The notes below the pieces were generated by a model. That model was not told the origin of the DNA, did no database searches, and was given only the letters and a program-made list of their open reading frames with translations. A stretch of 8,546 bases of DNA from JAGORM01 sp050255815. Its GTDB lineage: Bacteria; Patescibacteriota; Microgenomatia; Levybacterales; GWA1-39-11. Below, piece after piece: positions 1-6,742 of the stretch. The translations under genes and the position numbers were made by a program. The stretch covers positions 1 to 8,546 of the forward strand of contig JBLMVJ010000005.1 in the NCBI GenBank assembly GCA_050255815.1. Direction: 5' to 3'. Numbering within the stretch: the stretch's first letter is position 1; every line of letters begins with the position of its first letter.

Positions 1-3000
1 AGTGTATTCACTCCATGGTTGTATTTCAAGGGAAGAGATAGGTTTTTCAACTAAAGCCTTGATATACAGGTTAGCCTTTTTCCTATTGGTAATAAGCGGA
101 ATATTATGGTCTATAGCGGCGCGCCGCATCACAAAACTATCATCAACCTCTTTTCTATTTTTTACATCCACTATATTAATTGCCAGGTCTACTTTTCCCT
201 TGGTAAAACAATCTATCACGTTTGGTTTCATGGATTCATGTATTTTATAGAGACTCATGGATTTTATTCCGTGGTACCGTAAAAATTTAGATGTATTTTT
301 TGTTGCGTAAATGGGCACATTTAATTTCTTAAGACGCAGGGCGCTTTCTAAAAAGCGTACTTTATTGTCATCTGACCCTAGTGAAACAAAAATTCCCTTT
401 TTGGGGATAATGCTTCCGACTGATAATTCTGATTTTAAGAACGCTTCCTCCAGGCTTTTTCCAAAACCAGCCGCTTCTCCCGTAGACGCCATTTCTACCC
501 GCAGCATAGGGTCCGCTCCTTCTAACCGGGAAAAGGAAAACTGGGGGGATTTCACTAAATAATGCACGGGATAAGTAATTTGTGAAAATTTTCCTTTTTT
601 AAAAAATGCGTCAACAATCTTTTCTGCAAAGTTAACGCGGGTTGCTTTAGAAATAAACGGAAACGTCCGGGATGCACGTAAATTAATTTCTATTACATAG
701 ACTTTTTTCTCCCGTGCTAAAAATTGGATATTAAACGGGCCCGTAATAGAAAGGGCTTGTGCAATTTTCCCCCCCATTTCTTTTATTTGCCGTTCATATT
801 GTATATATAGCTCATGAGGGGGGAAGACTATAGTAGCATCCCCGGAATGGACGCCGGCATTTTCCAAATGCTGGGAAATAGCGGAGACTAAAATATTTCC
901 GTCCTGTGCAACGCCATCCAGTTCAATTTCCCGTGCATGTTCCATAAATTTTGAAAGGGTTACCGGATGTTCTGGACTAATTAGCGTTGCCCGTTTTATA
1001 AATGCCTTCAGGTCATCTTCCCCATAGCATACACTCATTGCATCACCGGATAACACATAGGAAGGACGGATTAAAACCGGGAAAGTCACTTTATTTGCAA
1101 ACTTCAGTGCATCTCTTACTGTTTTTACCTCACACCATGCAGGCTGGGGGATAGAAAGTGAATCCAGGAGTTTTGAGAATTTATTCCGGTCTTCTGCAGT
1201 ATCAATATCTTTTGCTGTTGTTCCTAAAATATGTATCTGGTATGTATCAAGCTTACGTACCAGGTTGTTTGGCGTCTGTCCACCAACTGAAACAACTATT
1301 CCATGGGGATTTTCAAACTCATAAATATCTAGAACGCGTTCCAGGGTAAGCTCCTCAAAGTACAACCGGTTAGAGATATCATAATCTGTAGATACCGTTT
1401 CCGGGTTACAGTTTACAATAATAGAATCCATTTTGTATTTTTTAAGATTAAGTGCAGTGTTGACGCATGTCCAGTCAAACTCTACAGAAGACCCAATACG
1501 GTATGGTCCGGATCCCAGCACTATAACGCCTTTTTCCCCCAATGGCTTAATGTCATCACGGGTTGCGTGGTAAGAAGTGTAGAGGTAGTTAGTTTTTGCC
1601 GGGAATTCTCCTGCCAGTGTATCTATTTGTAGGATTGCAGGCCGTATGCCAAATTTTTTCCTCAACTCCCTAATATCCTTCTCATTGTTTCCGGTAATCT
1701 TTCCAATCTGGCGGTCAGAAAATCCTAATTTTTTGTAAGCCCTCAAATTTTCCCGGTCAAGCTTTTTTTCTTTTTTCAGTTTGCTTTCTGCTTGTACGAT
1801 CCGTTCAATTGCATAAAGAAACCAGGGGTCAATTCCGGTGATGCGGTAAATTTTTTGGACGCTAAAACTCCGTTTTAGTGCTTCTGCTACTGCATATACC
1901 CGTTTAGGTGTTGGGATTTTTAAATAATGTTCCAGCTGTTTATTGTCTTTTGGGAAATTATTTTCCATAACTCCTTGGGAGTTAGTCCCCAGCATACGGA
2001 TTGCTTTTTGCAGTGCTTCTTCAAAACTTCTGCCAATACTCATAACCTCCCCAACGGATTTCATAGAGGTGCCAATTTTTTCCTCAACTCCCTTAAATTT
2101 TTCCAGGTCCCATCTGGGAATTTTTACCACTAAATAATCCAATGCCGGTTCAAAGCAAGACTGGGTTACTTTTGTTACCTGGTTTTGGACTTCTGTCATG
2201 CTTTTACCCAAAATTAACTTTGAAGCAACGTAAGCCAGGGGATATCCGGTTGCTTTTGATGCCAGGGCAGAGGAGCGGGAGAGCCGGGGGTTCAACTCAA
2301 TTACCTCATACTCAATCGGAGGAGTGGAAGAAAGCGTATTCGCGTCACCCGCTACCGGATATGGATTCAATGCGAATTGGACATTACACTCACCAATGAT
2401 ATTCAGGCTTCTGACAATTTTTATAGAAATATCCCGCAGGTATTGGTATTCAAAATTAGTTAGCGTTTGGGAAGGGGCGACCACAATAGATTCACCGGTA
2501 TGGATTCCCAGAGGGTCAAAATTTTCCATATTACACACGGTAATACAGTTGTCATATTGGTCTCGTACCACTTCATATTCAATTTCTTTCCAATGGTGAA
2601 GGTACTTTTCCACCAGGATTTGGGGAGAGAAAGCCAGGGCAACTTCAACCCTTTCTTTAAACTCCTCTTTGGTAAAGCATACACCGGATTTCTGTCCTCC
2701 CAGTGCAAATCCTGCGCGTATCATTACCGGAAGGCCTAAAGACTCCATGACCTTTTTGGCTTCCTCATAGGAACCCGCAGCTTTGCTCGTGGGAGTGCTG
2801 ACGTGAATATTTTTTAAATGGCGGGCAAATTTATCACGGTCCTCAGAGGTAATAATAGTTTCAACTGAAGTCCCTAATACCTGGATATGGTATTTTTTCA
2901 ATATCCCTTTTTTATATAAATTCATGCCGCAATTAAGGGCAGTCTGTCCGCCAAAAGAAAGCGCAATAGCATCCGGCTTTTCTTTTTTAATAACTTCTTC

Positions 3001-3225
3001 AACAAAATACTCATCAACAGGGAGAAAATATACTACATCTGCTAAAAATTCAGAAGTTTGGATCGTAGCAATATTAGGGTTTATTAAAATGGTCTTAATC
3101 CCCTCTTCTTTAAACGCTTTTATTGCCTGGGAGCCGGAATAGTCAAACTCTCCCGCCTGCCCAATTTTTAACGCACCAGAACCAAGGATCAAAATTTTCT
3201 TTATTTTTTTTAAAGATTTCTGCAT
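1..3225 (-). CDS. carB: Carbamoyl phosphate synthetase large subunit, CAD-like type (3' end cut by window)
   Basis: This is the synthetase subunit: it makes carbamoyl phosphate from bicarbonate, two ATP and ammonia channelled from CarA, for pyrimidine (and possibly arginine) synthesis in the cytoplasm. The frame is open without a stop for 1075 codons from the ATG at 3225-3223 to base 1, so the C-terminus lies outside. Seen in order: N-terminal half with LGSGALKIGQAGEFDYSGSQ near the start, ATP-grasp motif RAGFALGG (170-177), GIHTGES (240-246), metal-site E310/N312; second half beginning LGSGPYRIGSSVEFDW (570-585), RPSYVLSGDAM (720-730), ENAGVHSGDAT (788-798), E846/N848; MGS-like allosteric domain from about 945. 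E. coli CarB is 1073 aa, so only a short tail is likely missing. Motifs such as SYVLSG and RASRTFPF match eukaryotic CAD/CPS1 rather than E. coli. An extra stretch of about 13 residues sits at 289-309. No Shine-Dalgarno is visible. Last gene seen of pyrB-carA-carB. Confidence 0.97.
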   Translation of the reverse strand, partial: MQKSLKKIKKILILGSGALKIGQAGEFDYSGSQAIKAFKEEGIKTILINPNIATIQTSEFLADVVYFLPVDEYFVEEVIKKEKPDAIALSFGGQTALNCGMNLYKKGILKKYHIQVLGTSVETIITSEDRDKFARHLKNIHVSTPTSKAAGSYEEAKKVMESLGLPVMIRAGFALGGQKSGVCFTKEEFKERVEVALAFSPQILVEKYLHHWKEIEYEVVRDQYDNCITVCNMENFDPLGIHTGESIVVAPSQTLTNFEYQYLRDISIKIVRSLNIIGECNVQFALNPYPVAGDANTLSSTPPIEYEVIELNPRLSRSSALASKATGYPLAYVASKLILGKSMTEVQNQVTKVTQSCFEPALDYLVVKIPRWDLEKFKGVEEKIGTSMKSVGEVMSIGRSFEEALQKAIRMLGTNSQGVMENNFPKDNKQLEHYLKIPTPKRVYAVAEALKRSFSVQKIYRITGIDPWFLYAIERIVQAESKLKKEKKLDRENLRAYKKLGFSDRQIGKITGNNEKDIRELRKKFGIRPAILQIDTLAGEFPAKTNYLYTSYHATRDDIKPLGEKGVIVLGSGPYRIGSSVEFDWTCVNTALNLKKYKMDSIIVNCNPETVSTDYDISNRLYFEELTLERVLDIYEFENPHGIVVSVGGQTPNNLVRKLDTYQIHILGTTAKDIDTAEDRNKFSKLLDSLSIPQPAWCEVKTVRDALKFANKVTFPVLIRPSYVLSGDAMSVCYGEDDLKAFIKRATLISPEHPVTLSKFMEHAREIELDGVAQDGNILVSAISQHLENAGVHSGDATIVFPPHELYIQYERQIKEMGGKIAQALSITGPFNIQFLAREKKVYVIEINLRASRTFPFISKATRVNFAEKIVDAFFKKGKFSQITYPVHYLVKSPQFSFSRLEGADPMLRVEMASTGEAAGFGKSLEEAFLKSELSVGSIIPKKGIFVSLGSDDNKVRFLESALRLKKLNVPIYATKNTSKFLRYHGIKSMSLYKIHESMKPNVIDCFTKGKVDLAINIVDVKNRKEVDDSFVMRRAAIDHNIPLITNRKKANLYIKALVEKPISSLEIQPWSEYT

Positions 3226-3252
3226 ATTTTAATTGATGTAAGAAGTATGACT

Positions 3253-3279
3253 TAAGATCTAAGAAATTCTTACGTCTTA
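3253..3279 (-). repeat. Inverted repeat in the carA-carB spacer
   Basis: The 65-base spacer between carA and carB holds an inverted repeat with arms 3253-3265 and 3267-3279 around a single central base (A3266). Eleven of 13 positions pair; the mismatches are 3259/3273 and 3258/3274. The inner six pairs are perfect, though in RNA the innermost ones must open to form a loop. It is AT-rich and has no following U-run, so it is not a standard intrinsic terminator. It could be an mRNA processing or stability element, or a protein site; the role is unknown. The word TAAGA and its complement recur across the spacer. Confidence 0.55.
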
Positions 3280-3290
3280 GCTCATATATC

Positions 3291-4343
3291 TTATCTCTTG
3301 ATTTTTTTCTCTATTCTTTCAAGAAAAAAATCAAATAGCCATTCAGTGTCTTGCGGGCCGGGATAGGCTTCAGGGTGGAACTGGACTGACATAAACGGAA
3401 GATTTTTATGGATGATACCTTCATTGGTGCCGTCGTTTGCATTTATAAACCAGGGTTTAAAACCTGCCGGAATTTTTCCTACGGCAAATCCATGGTTTTG
3501 GGTGGTGATATAACAGCGTTTGGTTCCTTCCTGCACACAAGGTTGGTTTTGGCTCCGGTGGCCATACTTAAGTTTGAACGTATCCCCTCCTGCAGCAAGC
3601 GCCAGGATTTGGTTTCCCAGACAAATACCAAAAGTAGGAATTTTTTTTGCCAAAGCCTTTTTAATAATTTCTATAGTTTCACTTGCCATTTTTGGGTCCC
3701 CCGGTCCATTTGAAATCATAATGCCGTCAAAATCCATATGTTCTTTAAAAACATCATAATTATATGGTACCGTTATTACGGTAACTCCCCGCTTTATAAG
3801 GCACCGTTCAATATTGCGTTTTGCCCCGCAGTCAAAAAGTACAATTTTTCTTCTCCCTGATCCTTGTTTTAGAACTTTCTTTGTTGAAACCTTTGCCACC
3901 AGGTTTTCCGTATTCTGGTCTTCATAAGGGATATCTTTTGTGAACGTAATTTTCCCCAGCATAGTTCCTGTTGCCCTTAATTTTTCTGCCAGGTACCGGG
4001 TATCAGGGATCTCTAGTCCGGGAATATTCTCTTCTTTTAACCAGTCAGCCAGTGTTTTTTTACTTAAAGGATGTGATGGGGTATCAACGTAATTACAAAC
4101 AACCAGCCCTTTCACATGAATTTTTTCAGACTCAAAATATTTTTTTTCCGGAACGCCGTAATTTCCTATAAGCGGATAGGTAAGGACCAGAATTTGGCCT
4201 TCATAAGATGGATCTGTTAAGCTTTCAGGATAGCCTACCATACCGGTAGAAAATACCACTTCACCTGAAACCGGAATATCTTTGCCAAAAGATGTCCCGG
4301 CAAGTGAAGTCCCGTCTGAGAGGGTTAAAATTCCTGTAGCCAT
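3291..4343 (-). CDS. carA: Carbamoyl phosphate synthetase small (glutaminase) subunit
   Basis: CarA hydrolyses glutamine and delivers ammonia to CarB. The 350-aa protein has the CPSase small-chain N-terminal domain (about 1-155; GMVGYPESLTDPSYEGQ at 34-50, YPLIGNYG at 56-63) and a class I glutamine amidotransferase domain (about 165-345). The catalytic triad reads as Cys241 in GICLGNQ, His323 and Glu325 in QFHPEAYPGP. SNGPGDP (211-217) and TQNHGFAV (281-288) are also typical. The nucleophile elbow has Asn244 where the family normally has His (GICLGHQ). Motifs such as PSYEGQILVLTYPLIGNYG, SQNQPC and NANDGTNEGI resemble the GATase part of eukaryotic CAD. The ATG overlaps the pyrB stop by one base (TAATG), which fixes the start and suggests translational coupling. 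Length is slightly under the roughly 360-380 aa usual for bacteria. Confidence 0.97.
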   Translation of the reverse strand: MATGILTLSDGTSLAGTSFGKDIPVSGEVVFSTGMVGYPESLTDPSYEGQILVLTYPLIGNYGVPEKKYFESEKIHVKGLVVCNYVDTPSHPLSKKTLADWLKEENIPGLEIPDTRYLAEKLRATGTMLGKITFTKDIPYEDQNTENLVAKVSTKKVLKQGSGRRKIVLFDCGAKRNIERCLIKRGVTVITVPYNYDVFKEHMDFDGIMISNGPGDPKMASETIEIIKKALAKKIPTFGICLGNQILALAAGGDTFKLKYGHRSQNQPCVQEGTKRCYITTQNHGFAVGKIPAGFKPWFINANDGTNEGIIHKNLPFMSVQFHPEAYPGPQDTEWLFDFFLERIEKKIKR

Positions 4344-5299
4344 TATTTGATTTTTCCAAGGACCAGGGAGAGTAGTGCCATTCTTATATATAGCCCGTTT
4401 CTGACTTGGTATTTAAAATAGACTGCCCTGGGGTCATCATCAACATCTGTTGAGACTTCGTCAATTCTGGGAAGCGGGTGCATGATGATAGATTTTTTTG
4501 GAATACTTTTTAGCGTTTCACTGTTTATTACAAATTTATATTTACCGGCGTCCCCTTTAATATATTCTTTTGGGATCCGTCCTATGGAAACTATATCCGG
4601 TTTCAGTTCTGCAAGTGTTTCATTTAACTTCTTCATGTCTATTACTACATCATGGTAGTAAGCATTGCGGTATTCTTTTGGCATTTCCAGACCTTTTGGG
4701 GAAATGCCATAAAATTGGTTTCCTTTAAAGCCTGAAAGCGCTGCAAATTGTCCATGGAACACCCGGTAATGGAGAGGATCACCTACAAAGGCAACCTTCA
4801 GATTATTAAGCCTGCCCAAACGTTCCTTAATGGTTAATAGATCCAGTAATGTTTGGGTGGGATGCTGGTTAGGCCCGTCCCCTGCATTAATAACGGGAAT
4901 TTCTACAACGCCTGCTGCCCGTGCGGCACTTCCCGGTTCCGGATGCCTCATTACTATAGCGTCAGTATTTGCCTCCAATATTTTCATGGTATCTTCCAGG
5001 CTTTCACCCTTTGCTACAGAGGAAGCTTGCAAAGGATTTTGGTGTTCTACTGTTGCTGCCCCAAGCCGTTTTGCCGCTGAAGAGAAAGAGGAAAAAGTTC
5101 TGGTAGAAGGCTCATAGAAGATAAGGCCCGTTACGTATCCGGAAAGCATTTTTGAAGGCTTATGTCCCGTTACTACCTTTTTCATTTTATCCGCTACTGA
5201 AAATACTTTTTCTAGGTCTTTTGTGGAGAATTGTTCTATGGAGAGGATGTCTTGTCCTTTAAATTTCCCGTTAAACTTTTTGAATGAATTTGGTGTCAT
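4343..5299 (-). CDS. pyrB: Aspartate carbamoyltransferase catalytic chain
   Basis: ATCase joins carbamoyl phosphate and aspartate, the first committed step of pyrimidine synthesis; active sites lie between subunits of a trimer. The 318-aa product (usual about 305-310) shows the carbamoyl phosphate signature FYEPSTRT (61-68), the 80s-loop equivalent SSVAKGESLEDT (93-104), HPTQ (146-149), the aspartate-side region with Arg179 and Arg241, and HPLPRIDEVSTDVDDDPRA starting at His274. Two regions are unusual: VGDPLHYRVFHG (172-183), where the family mostly has VGDLKYGRTVHS, and GRIPKE (240-245), where TRIQKE is usual, so Pro243 replaces the Gln that contacts aspartate analogues in E. coli (Gln231). 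First gene of the operon, overlapping carA by one base. No pyrI-like regulatory chain or pyrC is seen, so a simple catalytic trimer, or interaction with CarAB, is likely. No clear Shine-Dalgarno precedes the ATG. Confidence 0.96.
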   Translation of the reverse strand: MTPNSFKKFNGKFKGQDILSIEQFSTKDLEKVFSVADKMKKVVTGHKPSKMLSGYVTGLIFYEPSTRTFSSFSSAAKRLGAATVEHQNPLQASSVAKGESLEDTMKILEANTDAIVMRHPEPGSAARAAGVVEIPVINAGDGPNQHPTQTLLDLLTIKERLGRLNNLKVAFVGDPLHYRVFHGQFAALSGFKGNQFYGISPKGLEMPKEYRNAYYHDVVIDMKKLNETLAELKPDIVSIGRIPKEYIKGDAGKYKFVINSETLKSIPKKSIIMHPLPRIDEVSTDVDDDPRAVYFKYQVRNGLYIRMALLSLVLGKIK

Positions 5300-5326
5300 T
5301 ATGGGATGACGGCAGAGCTGAAAACA

Positions 5327-5355
5327 ACTTTATCAGAAAAGGAAAATGCTTGCAA
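5327..5355 (-). promoter_or_regulatory. Candidate pyrB promoter
   Basis: On the minus strand, TTGCAA (5355-5350) and TAAAGT (5332-5327) are separated by 17 bases. They match the sigma70 consensus at 4 of 6 positions each (-35: T, T, G, A; -10: T, A, A, T). Transcription would start about 20 bases ahead of the pyrB ATG, leaving little room for an attenuator or PyrR-type leader. The -35 lies within the 8-bp palindrome CTTGCAAG (5349-5356), itself inside the inverted repeat TGCTT (5347-5351) / AAGCA (5360-5364), a possible operator. The call rests on weak boxes and position only. Confidence 0.35.
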
Positions 5356-5402
5356 GTGTAAGCAGCTTTTCTTACCAATATACAGATATTTCCAACTTCC
5401 TC

Positions 5403-5431
5403 TTGACAGAAATTAGCAGTCATGCTATATT
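5403..5431 (+). promoter_or_regulatory. Sigma70-type promoter of hrcA-grpE-dnaK
   Basis: A perfect -35 box TTGACA (5403-5408) is followed after exactly 17 bases by TATATT (5426-5431), one base off the TATAAT consensus. Transcription should start near 5438-5440, giving a leader of about 30 bases before the hrcA ATG at 5469. This is the strongest promoter match in the window. The -10 box lies inside the CIRCE-like operator, so bound HrcA would block RNA polymerase. It also argues that hrcA does not start at the upstream in-frame ATG at 5346, which would place the promoter inside the gene. Confidence 0.85.
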
Positions 5432-5439
5432 ATTGCTAA
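5413..5439 (+). promoter_or_regulatory. CIRCE-like HrcA operator
   Basis: The consensus CIRCE element is TTAGCACTC, nine bases, GAGTGCTAA. Here TTAGCAGTC (5413-5421), a nine-base spacer (5422-5430) and TATTGCTAA (5431-5439) reproduce the 27-base layout exactly. The left arm matches 8 of 9 positions and the right arm 7 of 9 by my count (G1 to T and G3 to T). The outer six bases of each arm (TTAGCA / TGCTAA) are a perfect inverted repeat. It covers the -10 box of the hrcA promoter and lies just ahead of hrcA, the classic autoregulation arrangement. The inner arm positions are the degenerate ones. I see no second copy ahead of grpE or dnaK. Confidence 0.8.
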
Positions 5440-5460
5440 CTCTAAAAATTCGAATAGATT

Positions 5461-5464
5461 GGAG
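5461..5464 (+). promoter_or_regulatory. Shine-Dalgarno GGAG deciding the hrcA start
   Basis: GGAG lies four bases before the ATG at 5469. It is the only recognisable ribosome binding site among the gene starts here. It supports starting hrcA at 5469 rather than at the in-frame ATG 41 codons upstream. Confidence 0.6.
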
Positions 5465-5468
5465 TCTT

Positions 5469-6188
5469 ATGTTTGACCTGACACCACGGCAGGTGGGAAT
5501 TTTAAAATTGATTGTTAAGGAGTACATTGACAACGCTGAGCCGGTTGGATCTGAAACCCTTGAAAAAAAACATGATATAGGTGTTTCACCAGCAACCATT
5601 AGAAATGAGATGGCAGCAATGGTAAAGCTTGGATATCTTTCAAAGCCCCATACGTCTGCAGGGCGCATCCCTACCACAAAAGCGTTAAAGCTCTATATTA
5701 ATGAACTCATGAAGGAAAAAGAGCTTTCAGTTGCTGATGAGGTACAGGCAAAAGAACACGTATGGGATTTGCGTTCTCATGAGGATAAATTTTTACGTGA
5801 GGTTACCAGGGATTTAGCAAAAAAAACTAATTCACTTGCGGTTGCTACTACTGATGAAGGGGACATTTTCTATGCAGGGTACGCGCATATTTTAGATATG
5901 CCGGAATTTTATGACATAGATGTAGCAAAAAACCTTTTGAGTATTTTAGATAATGCATCCTGTTTTGACATGATTGCAAAACGTATTGAAAATGATCTTG
6001 GCATTTTCTTAGGGGATGAATTGGGGAATGAAGTATTCAGGCCATACAGTTTTGTATTCTCCAGGTTCCAGACCAAGACAAACCAAGGTTCAATAGGCGT
6101 TGTAGGGCCGGCACGGGTTAAGTACGAATTAATTGTGCCAACAGTCAGATTTTTTGGTGATTTAATTGAAGAGATCGCGGACTGGTAG
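5469..6188 (+). CDS. hrcA: Heat-inducible transcription repressor HrcA, short form
   Basis: HrcA binds CIRCE and represses class I heat-shock genes; in studied bacteria its activity depends on chaperones. The N-terminal winged helix is clear: LTPRQVGILKLIVKEYID (4-21), EPVGSETL (24-31), SPATIRNEM (40-48) as the recognition region, then GYLSKPHTSAGRIPT (55-69). The C-terminus keeps the family signature GSIGVVGPARVKYE followed by an amphipathic end. The protein has 239 residues, while most HrcA proteins have about 340, so roughly 100 residues are missing from the middle; the GAF-like domain and its inserted dimerisation domain must be reduced. There is no frameshift, so this looks like a naturally compact form. 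The start at 5469 is chosen because of GGAG, the family start and the upstream promoter/CIRCE. Followed after 37 bases by grpE. Confidence 0.92.
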   Translation: MFDLTPRQVGILKLIVKEYIDNAEPVGSETLEKKHDIGVSPATIRNEMAAMVKLGYLSKPHTSAGRIPTTKALKLYINELMKEKELSVADEVQAKEHVWDLRSHEDKFLREVTRDLAKKTNSLAVATTDEGDIFYAGYAHILDMPEFYDIDVAKNLLSILDNASCFDMIAKRIENDLGIFLGDELGNEVFRPYSFVFSRFQTKTNQGSIGVVGPARVKYELIVPTVRFFGDLIEEIADW

Positions 6189-6225
6189 AAATTTATCTAT
6201 TATCTATTAACAACTATTTAGAGAG

Positions 6226-6741
6226 ATGTCAGATAAAAACAAAAAACAATTAAATGATGAGGAAGAAATTTTAGAAGACCAACTATTAGAAGACCAGGAG
6301 GAAGAAGTTTCCTCTGAAGACGGAAAAGTTGAACTTCTTGAAGCCCGGATAACTGAATTAGAAGACCAGCTGAAACGTGCAGTTGCAGACTACCGGAATC
6401 TTGAAGTAAGACAACGGGAAGAAAAGATTGAGTTTGTTAAATATGCAAATAAAAATTTAATTGAAAGCCTTCTTCCCGCATTTGACACACTCTTGTTAGC
6501 AGAAAAATATACACAGGATGAAAACTTTAAGGTTACGGTAAAACATGTACTGGATGTGTTAAAAAATGCGGGGATTGAACGGATAGGAACTAACGGAAAA
6601 CAATTTGATCCCGCAACTATGGAGGCAGTAGAGGTGGTAGAAGGAAAAGAGAATGAAGTAGTAGAAGAGACGCAGCCGGGGTTTAGTCTTGAAGGAAAAG
6701 TAATACGGCCGGCACGGGTGAAAGTAGGCGGAAAAAAGTAG
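6226..6741 (+). CDS. grpE: Nucleotide exchange factor GrpE
   Basis: GrpE dimers release ADP from DnaK and so reset the Hsp70 cycle. The 171-aa protein has a charged acidic N-terminal tail (1-35), a long coiled-coil helix (about 35-75, with ADYRNLEVRQREE), the core LLPAFDTLL, and the C-terminal beta-wing with GKQFDPATMEAVEVV and GFSLEGKVIRPARVKV. Length is at the short end of the family (E. coli 197 aa). The tail carries LEDQ three times (16-19, 21-24, 45-48), each encoded by the same 11 bases TTAGAAGACCA (6271, 6286, 6358). GAGAG directly touches the ATG, too close for a normal Shine-Dalgarno. It lies between hrcA and dnaK, the classical order, and should be controlled from the CIRCE upstream of hrcA. 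Confidence 0.96.
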   Translation: MSDKNKKQLNDEEEILEDQLLEDQEEEVSSEDGKVELLEARITELEDQLKRAVADYRNLEVRQREEKIEFVKYANKNLIESLLPAFDTLLLAEKYTQDENFKVTVKHVLDVLKNAGIERIGTNGKQFDPATMEAVEVVEGKENEVVEETQPGFSLEGKVIRPARVKVGGKK

Positions 6742-6742
6742 C

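Noticed and set aside
2142..2739. Overlapping small open frames on both strands (85-91 aa)
   Set aside because: They are shadows of carB, whose conserved motifs continue through the region in one unbroken frame.
3226..3290. Separate small gene or leader peptide between carA and carB
   Set aside because: The spacer is only 65 bases, and I see no start with a ribosome site and a coding-like frame.
5300..5402. PyrR-type or uracil-responsive attenuator ahead of pyrB
   Set aside because: The likely leader is about 20 bases, and no PyrR-binding-loop pattern or terminator hairpin is visible.
5346..5468. A 41-codon N-terminal extension of hrcA from the ATG at 5346
   Set aside because: It would place the promoter and CIRCE inside the gene, has no family similarity, and the ATG at 5469 has a GGAG and the usual HrcA opening.
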